From positions 1 through 57,161 of the forward strand of contig NZ_VNIB01000018.1 of the NCBI RefSeq assembly GCF_008124615.1: DNA of 57,161 nucleotides, in the 5' to 3' direction. The translations under genes were made by a program, and so were the position numbers. The notes below the pieces were generated by a model. The model searched no databases, was not told the origin of the DNA, and saw only the letters and a program-made list of their open reading frames with translations. Positions 48,783 to 57,161 of this stretch are shown here, piece after piece. This DNA is from Geothermobacter ehrlichii (GTDB taxonomy: Bacteria; Desulfobacterota; Desulfuromonadia; Desulfuromonadales; Geothermobacteraceae). Within the stretch, counting starts at the first letter, position 1; every line of letters begins with the position of its first letter.

Positions 48783-49319
48783 TTATTTCTTACCGGCCTT
48801 GCCGGCCTTCCGGACGATGCGCTCGTCGGCGTACTTGATCCCCTTGCCCTTGTAGGGCTCGGGAGTACGGAAGGACCGGATCTTGGCGGCGGTAGCTCCC
48901 ACGAGTTCCTTGTCGATCCCGCGCACGATGATCTTGGTCTGCTTCTCCACCTCGGCGGTGATGCCTTCCGGCAGCGCGTAGACGACGGGATGGGAGAAGC
49001 CGAGGGACAGATTTAGGTTCTTGCCCTGCAGATCGGCACGGTAACCGACGCCGTTGATCTCGAGGACCTTTTCAAACCCCTTGCTGACGCCTTCGATCAT
49101 GTTGGCAATCAGCGAGCGGGTCAGGCCCTGCATGGCGGTTCCCTTGCTGTCGTCGACCATCCTGACCTGAATCGTCTCGGCATCGACCTCGACGCTCACG
49201 GCAGGGTTGAGAACGCGGCTCAGCTTCCCCTTGGGACCCTCGACGTTGATGCAGTTACCCGAGAGCGCGACCTTGACTCCCGAGGGTATGCTGACTGGCT
49301 TTTTTCCGATTCGAGACAT
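48783..49319 (-). CDS. rplF: Ribosomal protein L6
   Basis: 178 residues, [15 protein letters not shown] at the start and [13 protein letters not shown] near the end, the L6 signature. Near the factor-binding site. Normal length. Confidence 0.98.
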   Translation of the reverse strand: MSRIGKKPVSIPSGVKVALSGNCINVEGPKGKLSRVLNPAVSVEVDAETIQVRMVDDSKGTAMQGLTRSLIANMIEGVSKGFEKVLEINGVGYRADLQGKNLNLSLGFSHPVVYALPEGITAEVEKQTKIIVRGIDKELVGATAAKIRSFRTPEPYKGKGIKYADERIVRKAGKAGKK

Positions 49320-49339
49320 CCGAAACTCTCCTTTTACCC

Positions 49340-49738
49340 CTACCAGACGGTACAGATGAGTTCGCCACCGACCTCTGCCTCACGGGCGGCGGCATCGCCC
49401 ATGACCCCTTTCGAGGTTGACAGGATGGCGCAACCGAGGCCGTTCTTGACCTTCGGAATGTCATCCTTGCCAACATAGACGCGACGCCCGGGAGTCGAGA
49501 CCCGCTGCAGTTCGTGGATGACATGCTGCTGCTGCTCGTCGTACTTCAGGTAGATTCGCAGCATTCCCTGCTTCTGGTCAGGGGTTTCCTTGAAATTCTT
49601 GATGTACCCCTGCTCCTTGAGCACCGTGGCGATGGCAACCTTCATCTTCGACGAAGGCAGATCGACCTTCTGGTGTTTGGCCATCCCGGCGTTCCGGATC
49701 CGGGTCAGCAAATCCGCGATAGGATCTGTCATTGACAT
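49340..49738 (-). CDS. rpsH: Ribosomal protein S8
   Basis: 132 residues, starting [18 protein letters not shown], with the C-terminal S8 signature [16 protein letters not shown]. In some bacteria S8 is the spc operon repressor. Normal length. Confidence 0.98.
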   Translation of the reverse strand: MSMTDPIADLLTRIRNAGMAKHQKVDLPSSKMKVAIATVLKEQGYIKNFKETPDQKQGMLRIYLKYDEQQQHVIHELQRVSTPGRRVYVGKDDIPKVKNGLGCAILSTSKGVMGDAAAREAEVGGELICTVW

Positions 49739-49759
49739 GGGCTGTAACTCCTCAGGGTA

Positions 49760-49945
49760 TTACCAGCTGGACTTGATCACGCCGGGGATCTTCCCCTCGG
49801 ACGCCAGCTTGCGCAGACAGATTCTGCAAAGGTTGAACTTGCGATAATAGGCACGGGGACGGCCGCAGACAGGGCAGCGATTGTACTCACGCACCTTGAA
49901 CTTCTTGGGCCGTTGGGCCTTGATGATCATCGATTTCTTCGCCAC
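49760..49945 (-). CDS. rpsZ: Ribosomal protein S14, zinc type
   Basis: 61 residues, the short type Z form. Two Cys pairs (CPVC and CRIC) bind zinc. The longer zinc-free S14 of enteric bacteria is not used here. Confidence 0.97.
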   Translation of the reverse strand: MAKKSMIIKAQRPKKFKVREYNRCPVCGRPRAYYRKFNLCRICLRKLASEGKIPGVIKSSW

Positions 49946-49962
49946 TTTTTTCCTCCGCCTGC

Positions 49963-50505
49963 CTAGTTTTTACGAAACGGCATGCCAAGCTCGCGCAACA
50001 GCGCACGGCCCTGCTCGTCCGTTTCGGCAGTGGTCACCACGGTGATGTTCAGCCCCTTGACCTTGTCGATCTTGTCCAGATCGATCTCGGGAAAGATGAT
50101 CTGTTCCCGGATCCCCAGGGTATAGTTGCCGCGGCCGTCGAAGGCCTTGGGCGAAATGCCCTTGAAGTCGCGGACCCTCGGCAGGGCGATGTTGATCAGG
50201 CGATCGAGGAACTCGTAGGCCCGTTCCCGACGCAGGGTCACCATCGCACCGATCGGCATCCCCTCTCTCAGCTTGAACTGGGCGATCGATTTCTTGGCCT
50301 TGGTCACTACCGGCTTCTGGCCGGTGATCCGCTCCAGTTCCTCGACGGCGGATTCCAGCACCTTGATGTTCTGGATCGCCTCGCCAAGCCCCATATTGAC
50401 AACCACCTTCTCGATCCTGGGCACCTGCATGATGTTCTTCAGGCCCAGCTGCTCCATCAGGCGGGGGACCAGCTCTTTTTCGTATTTTTCTTTCAGTCTG
50501 GCCAT
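49963..50505 (-). CDS. rplE: Ribosomal protein L5
   Basis: 5S rRNA-binding protein of 180 residues, starting [18 protein letters not shown], with [11 protein letters not shown] and [19 protein letters not shown] 50505 was chosen; the frame to 50616 is rplX shadow. Confidence 0.98.
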   Translation of the reverse strand: MARLKEKYEKELVPRLMEQLGLKNIMQVPRIEKVVVNMGLGEAIQNIKVLESAVEELERITGQKPVVTKAKKSIAQFKLREGMPIGAMVTLRRERAYEFLDRLINIALPRVRDFKGISPKAFDGRGNYTLGIREQIIFPEIDLDKIDKVKGLNITVVTTAETDEQGRALLRELGMPFRKN

Positions 50506-50518
50506 GGAAAAAACTCCG

Positions 50519-50848
50519 TTACTTGTCGACGATTTCGTTGCACTTCTTGCAGAAGCGGACCTTGGAACCGTCATCCAGGAAGCGATAGCCGGTGCGGGTG
50601 GCCTTGTTGCAGGCACCGCAGACCAGCATCACGTTGGAAATGGCGATCGGCGCCTCTTTTTCGATGATCCCGCCTTCCTGGTTGGCCTGGCTGGGACGGG
50701 TGTGCCGTTTCACCATGTTGAGGTTTTCGACGATGACCCGGTCACTGTCACGCAGCACCCGCAGGACCTTGCCGGTCTTCCCCTTCTCCTTGCCGGCAAG
50801 CACCATGACGGTGTCATCCTTTTTTACATGATATTTCTTCGCTGCCAT
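50519..50848 (-). CDS. rplX: Ribosomal protein L24, zinc-ribbon form
   Basis: 109 residues with a KOW motif ([21 protein letters not shown]). The C-terminal third carries two Cys pairs (CGAC and CKKC, about 78-102) that should bind zinc; these are absent from the E. coli protein. Assembly initiator of the large subunit. Confidence 0.97.
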   Translation of the reverse strand: MAAKKYHVKKDDTVMVLAGKEKGKTGKVLRVLRDSDRVIVENLNMVKRHTRPSQANQEGGIIEKEAPIAISNVMLVCGACNKATRTGYRFLDDGSKVRFCKKCNEIVDK

Positions 50849-50874
50849 AGCTTTCGATCTCCCAGCGATACGCG

Positions 50875-51243
50875 TTACAGGACTTCCGGAGCGAGGGAAA
50901 CGATCTTCATGTACCGTTTGGCACGCAGTTCCCTCGCGACGGGACCAAAGATACGGGTCCCGATCGGCTCGCCGGCATTGTTGATCACAACGGCCGAGTT
51001 GTTGTCGAAACGGATGTAGCTGCCATCCTGCCGCCGGATCTCCTTCTTGGTGCGGACGATGACAGCCTTGACGACATCACCCTTCTTGACCTTGGAGTTC
51101 GGCATCGCTTCCTTGACGGAACAGACGATGACATCCCCCAGGCCGGCGTACTTGCGCTTGGACCCTCCCGGGACCTTGATGCAGCAGAGTTTCCTGGCCC
51201 CGGAATTGTCCGCCACATCGAGCATGGTTTGCATCTGGATCAT
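50875..51243 (-). CDS. rplN: Ribosomal protein L14
   Basis: 122 residues, [18 protein letters not shown] at the start and [22 protein letters not shown] at the end. Normal length. Confidence 0.98.
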   Translation of the reverse strand: MIQMQTMLDVADNSGARKLCCIKVPGGSKRKYAGLGDVIVCSVKEAMPNSKVKKGDVVKAVIVRTKKEIRRQDGSYIRFDNNSAVVINNAGEPIGTRIFGPVARELRAKRYMKIVSLAPEVL

Positions 51244-51270
51244 GGCCTGTATCTCCTGAAACTACCTGGC

Positions 51271-51528
51271 TTAGACGTTCTTTTCGAGAATCTGGCGGAC
51301 CCGCCAGCGTTTTTGCTTGGAGAGCGGCCGGGTCTCGACAATCAGAACCTTGTCGCCGACCCTGCATTCGTTTCTCTCGTCATGAGCTTTGCAGGTGTAG
51401 CGACGCTTGATGTATTTCTTGTACACGGGATGCTTGACCAGATTGTCAACCTTGACAACGACGGTCTTGTCCATCTTGTCGCTGACCACGATCCCTACCC
51501 GCTCTTTTCTGTTACCACGCTGCGTCAT
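51271..51528 (-). CDS. rpsQ: Ribosomal protein S17
   Basis: 85 residues of OB fold, with [19 protein letters not shown] and the C-terminal [13 protein letters not shown] signature. Primary 16S binder. Confidence 0.98.
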   Translation of the reverse strand: MTQRGNRKERVGIVVSDKMDKTVVVKVDNLVKHPVYKKYIKRRYTCKAHDERNECRVGDKVLIVETRPLSKQKRWRVRQILEKNV

Positions 51529-51549
51529 CTGTCTTCCTCGTCGCGTTGG

Positions 51550-51738
51550 TTAAGCCTGCTTCTCGCGCAGGATGGTCCTGGTCCGCGCGATGTCCTTGCG
51601 CACCTGCCCGATGCGGGCGGTATTTTCAAGGTGGCCGGTATGCAGCTGGAACCGGAGGTTGAACAGCTCCTGGTTCAGCTCGCTGACTTTCTTCTCCAAC
51701 TCAGCCACACTGAGCTCTCTCAGTTCCTTAGCCTTCAT
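51550..51738 (-). CDS. rpmC: Ribosomal protein L29
   Basis: 62 residues of two helices, [21 protein letters not shown] ... [19 protein letters not shown] 51738 follows GGAGG at 6 bases. Overlaps rplP by 11 bases. Near the exit tunnel, where trigger factor docks. Confidence 0.97.
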   Translation of the reverse strand: MKAKELRELSVAELEKKVSELNQELFNLRFQLHTGHLENTARIGQVRKDIARTRTILREKQA

Positions 51739-52150
51739 GGGAGTCCTCCCTGCACACAAACTTGGTCTTCATGGGCAGCTTGTGGGCCCCAAGGCGCATC
51801 GCCTCGCGGGCGACCTCTTCAGACACCCCCTGCATCTCGTACAGCATCACGCCCGGCTTGATGACGGCGACCCAGCTTTCGGGCGAGCCCTTGCCCTTGC
51901 CCATTCGGGTCTCGGCCGGCTTGCGGGTCAGCGGCTTGTCGGGGAAGACCCGGATCCAGATCTTTCCGCCACGCTTGATATAGCGCGTCATGGCACGGCG
52001 TGCGGCCTCGATCTGACGCGACGAAAGCCAGCCGCATTCGGTCGCCTGCAGACCATAGTCGCCGAAATTGAGCTCGGTGCCACCCTTGGCGGCGCCCTTC
52101 ATGCGCCCCTTGAACTGTTTTCTATGCTTGACCTTCTTGGGCATTAACAT
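51728..52150 (-). CDS. rplP: Ribosomal protein L16
   Basis: 140 residues starting [19 protein letters not shown], with [22 protein letters not shown], the family signature including the Arg that is hydroxylated in E. coli. Near the A site. Confidence 0.98.
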   Translation of the reverse strand: MLMPKKVKHRKQFKGRMKGAAKGGTELNFGDYGLQATECGWLSSRQIEAARRAMTRYIKRGGKIWIRVFPDKPLTRKPAETRMGKGKGSPESWVAVIKPGVMLYEMQGVSEEVAREAMRLGAHKLPMKTKFVCREDSHEG

Positions 52151-52183
52151 GGTCAGGGAACTCCTCTGGAAATCGTCTTTTTC

Positions 52184-52834
52184 TTACTGGCCTGCAGCCT
52201 GCTCCTGGCTGAGGACCTCACCCTTGAAGATGAGGACCTTGACGCCGATGATGCCGTAGGTCGTCTTGGCTTCGGCAAATCCGTAGTCGATGTCGGCGCG
52301 CAGGGTGTGCAACGGCACCCGGCCTTCGCGATACCACTCCCGGCGGCTCATCTCGGCGCCGCCGAGACGGCCGGAACACTCGACCTTGATCCCCTCGGCC
52401 CCGAACTTCAGCGCCTGGCCGACAGCCTTCTTCATCGCGCGCCGGAAGGCGACACGCCGCTCGAGCTGCAGGGCGACGTTCTCGGCGACCAGCTGGGCAT
52501 CGACTTCAGGCTTACGGACCTCCTGGATGTTGATGAAGACTTCCTTGTCGGTCAGCCTGGCCAGTTCACTCTTGAGAGCTTCGACTTCGGCGCCCTTCTT
52601 TCCGATGATGATGCCGGGCCGGGCGGCGTGAATGTTGACCTTCACCTTTCCGGCTGCCCGCTCCAGCTCGATCTTGGAGATACCGGCGTGATAGAGCCGC
52701 TTCTTGAGGTAATCCCGGAGCTTGATATCCTCATGCAGCAGGTTCGCATAATCCTTCGAGGTGGCGAACCACTTCGAATCCCAGGTACGGATGACTCCGA
52801 GACGGAATCCTATCGGATGAACTTTCTGGCCCAA
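52184..52834 (-). CDS. rpsC: Ribosomal protein S3
   Basis: 216 residues: N-terminal region ([21 protein letters not shown]), KH domain ([15 protein letters not shown]), and C-terminal domain ([31 protein letters not shown], given here in part). mRNA entry site protein. Confidence 0.97.
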   Translation of the reverse strand: MGQKVHPIGFRLGVIRTWDSKWFATSKDYANLLHEDIKLRDYLKKRLYHAGISKIELERAAGKVKVNIHAARPGIIIGKKGAEVEALKSELARLTDKEVFINIQEVRKPEVDAQLVAENVALQLERRVAFRRAMKKAVGQALKFGAEGIKVECSGRLGGAEMSRREWYREGRVPLHTLRADIDYGFAEAKTTYGIIGVKVLIFKGEVLSQEQAAGQ

Positions 52835-52853
52835 AGTCTTACCTCCTCAACGC

Positions 52854-53186
52854 CTATTTCTCATCCAGGACCACGGTAATATGGCTGGTCGGTTTACGGA
52901 TGCGGGTGGCACGGCCCTGGGCGCGCGGGATAAACCGCTTCAGCGCCGGCCCCTGGTCGACAAAAATCGATTTGATATAGAGTCTGTCGACATCGGCAAC
53001 GCCCTTCTGTTCAGCGTTGGCGATGGCCGAGTTGACGACGCCGGCGACAATACCCGCCGCCTTCTGCGGCGAAAACTTCAGGGTCGTCAGGGCGTCCTGC
53101 ACCCGCTTGCCGCGAATCATGTCGACGACCCAGCGCGCCTTGCGGGGCGACAGACGTGCGTATCTCAATCTGGCCTTGGCTTCCAT
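52854..53186 (-). CDS. rplV: Ribosomal protein L22
   Basis: 110 residues with YARLSPRKARWVVDMIRGK and the C-terminal RAQGRATRIRKPTSHI, whose loop lines the exit tunnel near the macrolide site. Normal length. Confidence 0.98.
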   Translation of the reverse strand: MEAKARLRYARLSPRKARWVVDMIRGKRVQDALTTLKFSPQKAAGIVAGVVNSAIANAEQKGVADVDRLYIKSIFVDQGPALKRFIPRAQGRATRIRKPTSHITVVLDEK

Positions 53187-53207
53187 GAGAACAACTCCTC
53201 GCCGGAA

Positions 53208-53483
53208 TTACTTTTTCTTCTTCTTGTCCGTACCATGACCGTAATAGGTCCGGGTGGGTGCGAATTCGCCCAGCTTGTGACCGACCATGTTTTCGGTGAC
53301 GAAAACAGGAACGAACTTGCGGCCGTTGTGCACAGCGAAGGTGTAGCCGACAAACTCGGGGATGATCGTCGACCGACGGGACCAGGTCTTGATGACCTTC
53401 CGGGAATCGGGTGCAGCATCGGGGTCGATCTTGCGCATCAGGCTCTCTTCGACGTAAGGGCCCTTTTTGATCGATCTGGCCAT
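53208..53483 (-). CDS. rpsS: Ribosomal protein S19
   Basis: 91 residues, [18 protein letters not shown] and TVHNGR-like [24 protein letters not shown]. Lys-rich end. Small-subunit head. Confidence 0.98.
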   Translation of the reverse strand: MARSIKKGPYVEESLMRKIDPDAAPDSRKVIKTWSRRSTIIPEFVGYTFAVHNGRKFVPVFVTENMVGHKLGEFAPTRTYYGHGTDKKKKK

Positions 53484-53524
53484 TTACCTATCTCCTGTAA
53501 CTTGCATCCGCCAGGCGGAATGGA

Positions 53525-54349
53525 TTACTTCTTGCGCCGCCGCACGATGAAGCGGTCGGAGCGCTTGTTGGTTCGCGTCTTGTAGCCCTTGGTCGGCACG
53601 CCCCAGGGGGTGACCGGATGCCGACCGCCCGAACTCTTGCCCTCGCCGCCGCCGTGCGGATGGTCGACGGGGTTCATGGCGACGCCACGAGACTGGGGCC
53701 GACGGCCGAGCCAGCGGGCGCGGCCCGCCTTGCCGAGCTTGACGTTCTCGTGATCGAGGTTGCCGACCTGGCCGACGGTGGCGAAGCAGTCCTGCAACAC
53801 CAGCCGCACCTCGCCCGAAGGCAGCCGCAGCTGGGCGTACTTGCCTTCCTTGGCGGCGATCATCGCATAGGCGCCGGCGCTGCGGGCGAGCTGGCCACCC
53901 TTGCCGATCTTCAACTCGACATTGTGCACCCAGGTACCCAGCGGGATGGAGCGAATGGGCATGGCGTTGCCGGGCTTGATATCGGCACGTTCGGAGGCGA
54001 TTACCTCCTGCCCGACCTGAATGCCGTGCGGTGCGAGAATGTAGCGTTTCTCGCCGTCGGCATAGGTCAGCAGCGCAATCCGCGCCGAACGGTTGGGATC
54101 GTACTCGACGCTGACGACCTTGGCCGGGATATCCCGCTTGTCGCGGCGGAAATCGATGATCCGGTACTTGCGCTTGTGACCACCGCCGGTGTGACGCTTG
54201 GTGATCCGCCCCTTGTTGTTGCGGCCGCCGGTGCTCTTCAGGGGGGCCAGCAGCGACTTTTCCGGGGTCGAACGTGTAATCTCGTCGAAATTGGCCGAGG
54301 TCATGTGCCGACGGCCAGGTGATGTCGGTTTGTATTTCTTGATGCCCAT
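53525..54349 (-). CDS. rplB: Ribosomal protein L2
   Basis: 274 residues, [17 protein letters not shown] at the start; the peptidyl-transferase-proximal [16 protein letters not shown] loop near residue 225 is intact. ATG 54349 was chosen over an in-frame TTG at 54358. Confidence 0.98.
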   Translation of the reverse strand: MGIKKYKPTSPGRRHMTSANFDEITRSTPEKSLLAPLKSTGGRNNKGRITKRHTGGGHKRKYRIIDFRRDKRDIPAKVVSVEYDPNRSARIALLTYADGEKRYILAPHGIQVGQEVIASERADIKPGNAMPIRSIPLGTWVHNVELKIGKGGQLARSAGAYAMIAAKEGKYAQLRLPSGEVRLVLQDCFATVGQVGNLDHENVKLGKAGRARWLGRRPQSRGVAMNPVDHPHGGGEGKSSGGRHPVTPWGVPTKGYKTRTNKRSDRFIVRRRKK

Positions 54350-54382
54350 TTTCAGCAACTCCCTTTCAACCCGTCCAGGCCG

Positions 54383-54670
54383 TTAAACACCAAAGAGATC
54401 GATTTCACTGCCCTCGGCGAGGGTCACGTAGGCCTTCTTCCAGTTGCTGCGCTTGCCGATATTGCGGCCGAAGCGCTTTACCTTGCCGGCAACCAGAACC
54501 GTGTTGACAGTTTCCACCTTGACGTCAAAGACCTTTTCCACCGCCTGCTTGATCTCGATCTTGTTGGCATCACGGGCGACTTCGAAGGCAACGACATTGC
54601 CGCCTTCCCTGATCATGCTGGTCTTCTCGGTAATCAGGGGGCGCTTGAGAATCTGATGAACGGGTTTCAT
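54383..54670 (-). CDS. rplW: Ribosomal protein L23
   Basis: 95 residues, with [12 protein letters not shown] and [19 protein letters not shown]. Docking site for SRP and trigger factor at the exit tunnel. Overlaps rplD by 4 bases. Confidence 0.98.
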   Translation of the reverse strand: MKPVHQILKRPLITEKTSMIREGGNVVAFEVARDANKIEIKQAVEKVFDVKVETVNTVLVAGKVKRFGRNIGKRSNWKKAYVTLAEGSEIDLFGV

Positions 54671-55290
54671 GATGCCAAAGCTCCTTCCAACTGGGTCACC
54701 GCACCTTCGGTCAGGACCAGATTCGGGTATTTCATGATGTCATAGACATTCACGCCTTCGGCACGCAGCACCTTGACACCGGGGATGTTGCGGGCGGAAA
54801 GCTCGACCGTCGGATCCGACTCCTCGATGACCACCAGGGTGCCGTCAAGCTCGAAGCGCTTGAGGAACTCGGCAAACCCCCTGGTGCTGATCTTCTCGAG
54901 CTTGAGACTGTTGAGCACAGTCAGCTTCTCTTCCTTGAAGCGGGCCGAAAGAGCGCTGCGCAGGGCCGCCTTCTTCACCTTGCGGTTCAGCTTGAAGCTG
55001 TAGTCGCGCGGCACGGGGCCAAACACGGCACCGCCGCCAACGAACTGCGGGGCGCGGACCGTACCCTGGCGGGCGTTGCCGGTCCCCTTCTGCCGGTAGG
55101 GCTTCTTGCCGCCACCAGCCACTTCGCTGCGGCCCTTGGTCTTGGCGGTACCCTGACGGCGCTTCGCCAGCTGGTAACGAACCATGTCGTGAATCAGGTA
55201 ACCCTTGACATCGTCATTGAAGACGGTATCGGCCAGGTCGCGCTCGCCAACCGCGTTTTTCTGAACATCGTATATCGTGATCTTAGCCAT
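54667..55290 (-). CDS. rplD: Ribosomal protein L4
   Basis: 207 residues with the tunnel-lining loop ([20 protein letters not shown]) at about 45-75. ATG 55290 has GAGG 8 bases upstream; a TTG two codons earlier is less likely. In E. coli L4 represses the S10 operon; no such leader could be judged here. Confidence 0.97.
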   Translation of the reverse strand: MAKITIYDVQKNAVGERDLADTVFNDDVKGYLIHDMVRYQLAKRRQGTAKTKGRSEVAGGGKKPYRQKGTGNARQGTVRAPQFVGGGAVFGPVPRDYSFKLNRKVKKAALRSALSARFKEEKLTVLNSLKLEKISTRGFAEFLKRFELDGTLVVIEESDPTVELSARNIPGVKVLRAEGVNVYDIMKYPNLVLTEGAVTQLEGALAS

Positions 55291-55323
55291 TTTCAAAACC
55301 TCACAGCACGTGCGTCCAGGCCG

Positions 55324-55965
55324 TTATTCGCTCGGCACCTTGACTCCGGGTCGAATCATCACCAGGCCGTTGCGCGGACCGGGCACCGCCCCCTTGACCA
55401 TCAGCAGGTTCTCTTCGGGGCGAACATCGACAATGGCCAGATTCTGAACGGTAACCCGCTCATTCCCCATCTGGCCGGCCATCTTCTTCCCCTTGAAAAC
55501 GCGGGAAGGCCAGGCGCTGCAGCCGATGGCGCCGGGAGCACGGTGGAACTTGGAGCCGTGGCTCATACGGCCGCCGGCGAAGTTCCAGCGCTTGACGACG
55601 CCCTGGAAGCCCTTGCCCTTGCTGGTTCCGGTCACGTCCACGATGTCGCCGATCTTGAACAGGTCGGCGCAGCGGATCTCATCGCCGACATTGACGGCGT
55701 CGACATCGGAGGTACGCACCTCGCGCTTGAAGGCGAAGGCACCCTTGCCGGCCTTCTTGAAGTGTCCCAGCTCCGGCTTGCGCACCCGGTGCGCCGGCTT
55801 CGGCTCGAAGCCGAGCTGCACGGCGTCGTAACCGTCGGTTGCGGCCGTCTTCTTCTGCAACACGATGCAGGGGCCAGCCTGAATCACCGTTACCGGCACC
55901 ATGCGCCCATCGGCCGCGAAGATCTGGGTCATGCCCAGTTTTTTACCCAAAATTCCCTTTATCAT
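55324..55965 (-). CDS. rplC: Ribosomal protein L3
   Basis: 213 residues, [16 protein letters not shown] at the start and the W-finger region [21 protein letters not shown] 55965 is preferred over ATG 55971 because AGGGG is well spaced only from the second one. A longer frame to 56016 overlaps rpsJ. Confidence 0.97.
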   Translation of the reverse strand: MIKGILGKKLGMTQIFAADGRMVPVTVIQAGPCIVLQKKTAATDGYDAVQLGFEPKPAHRVRKPELGHFKKAGKGAFAFKREVRTSDVDAVNVGDEIRCADLFKIGDIVDVTGTSKGKGFQGVVKRWNFAGGRMSHGSKFHRAPGAIGCSAWPSRVFKGKKMAGQMGNERVTVQNLAIVDVRPEENLLMVKGAVPGPRNGLVMIRPGVKVPSE

Positions 55966-55999
55966 TGTCATCACCCCTGATGCGGCGAAAACGTCCGTT

Positions 56000-56308
56000 T
56001 TAGAGCTTGATTTCAACGTCGACCCCAGCCGAGAGATCGAGCTTCATCAGCGCATCCACGGTCGCCTGGGTCGGTTCAAGAATGTCGAGAAGCCTCTTGT
56101 GGGTACGCATCTCGAACTGTTCGCGGCTCTTCTTGTCGATGTGCGGCCCACGCAGCACGCAATACTTGTTGATGACCGTCGGCAGCGGGATGGGCCCAGC
56201 CACCCTGGCGCCGGTACGCTTGGCGGTATCGACGATTTCGCTCACCGACCGGTCGAGCAGCTTGTGGTCGTAAGCCTTCAAACGGATTCTGATCTTCTGG
56301 CTCTGCAT
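56000..56308 (-). CDS. rpsJ: Ribosomal protein S10
   Basis: 102 residues, starting [18 protein letters not shown] and carrying the antiterminator loop region. ATG 56308 has AGGAG upstream. Free S10 is also NusE in transcription antitermination. First ribosomal protein gene after tuf. Confidence 0.98.
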   Translation of the reverse strand: MQSQKIRIRLKAYDHKLLDRSVSEIVDTAKRTGARVAGPIPLPTVINKYCVLRGPHIDKKSREQFEMRTHKRLLDILEPTQATVDALMKLDLSAGVDVEIKL

Positions 56309-56321
56309 GGAACCGCTCCTG

Positions 56322-57161
<840 letters not shown>

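Overview
This 57 kb, GC-rich window is ordinary chromosome, coding almost entirely on the minus strand. The gene neighbourhoods suggest a Gram-negative bacterium of the Desulfuromonadales (Geobacter, Desulfuromonas and Pelobacter relatives). The pointers are a CimA-type citramalate synthase next to aspartokinase, the order ftsH-folP-cdaA-cdaR-glmM-pdxJ-acpS-nnrDE, a trp cluster with two tryptophan synthase beta genes, and an LptD gene, which implies an LPS outer membrane. The taxonomic placement is inferred from remembered synteny and was not searched.

Layout. Positions 1-2708 (plus strand) hold the 3' part of a TRAP transporter large permease, a strong terminator, then a universal stress protein and an orphan TAXI-type binding protein. 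Positions 2845-6099 (minus) hold pyruvate dehydrogenase E1 alpha, E1 beta and E2. Positions 6100-6526 have no gene but contain several hairpins on the minus strand. Positions 6527-22532 (minus) form a long, tightly packed run: tilS, ftsH, folP, cdaA, cdaR, glmM, pdxJ, acpS, nnrDE, a CBS-domain gene, tsaE, lpd (probably the E3 for the PDH genes), lysC, cimA, a secreted helix-hairpin-helix protein and a 51-residue zinc ribbon. Positions 22577-22774 hold two tRNA genes with CAT anticodons (an initiator and probably the elongator Met) behind a clear promoter. Positions 22842-31010 (minus) hold a cyclic-nucleotide-phosphodiesterase-like hydrolase, accD, folC, lptD, ftsB, a 60-residue Cys-rich protein, argS and a SPOR protein. 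Positions 31032-41082 hold the trp genes in the order trpE-G-D-C-B2-F-B, then an RhlB-like helicase and a family 5 uracil-DNA glycosylase, then trpA. A strong terminator at 41153-41181 separates these from the S10-spc-alpha ribosomal protein cluster (41205-56308), which runs from rpsJ to rplQ and includes secY, adk, map and rpoA. The window ends inside tuf.

Functionally, the window covers pyruvate oxidation (PDH plus E3), isoleucine and aspartate-family entry (cimA, lysC), tryptophan synthesis, folate synthesis (folP, folC), peptidoglycan precursor supply with c-di-AMP signalling (glmM, cdaA, cdaR), envelope assembly and division (lptD, ftsB, SPOR), tRNA maturation and charging (tilS, tsaE, argS), and the core translation and secretion machinery.

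I saw no insertion sequence, prophage, CRISPR array, defence island or rRNA operon, and no clear new multi-gene system. The most interesting items are a hairpin-rich non-coding stretch near 6.3-6.5 kb, unrelated genes inserted before trpA with almost no trp leader, an orphan TAXI protein paired with UspA, an unusually long acidic tail on L17, and a CBS-domain gene in the c-di-AMP cluster.
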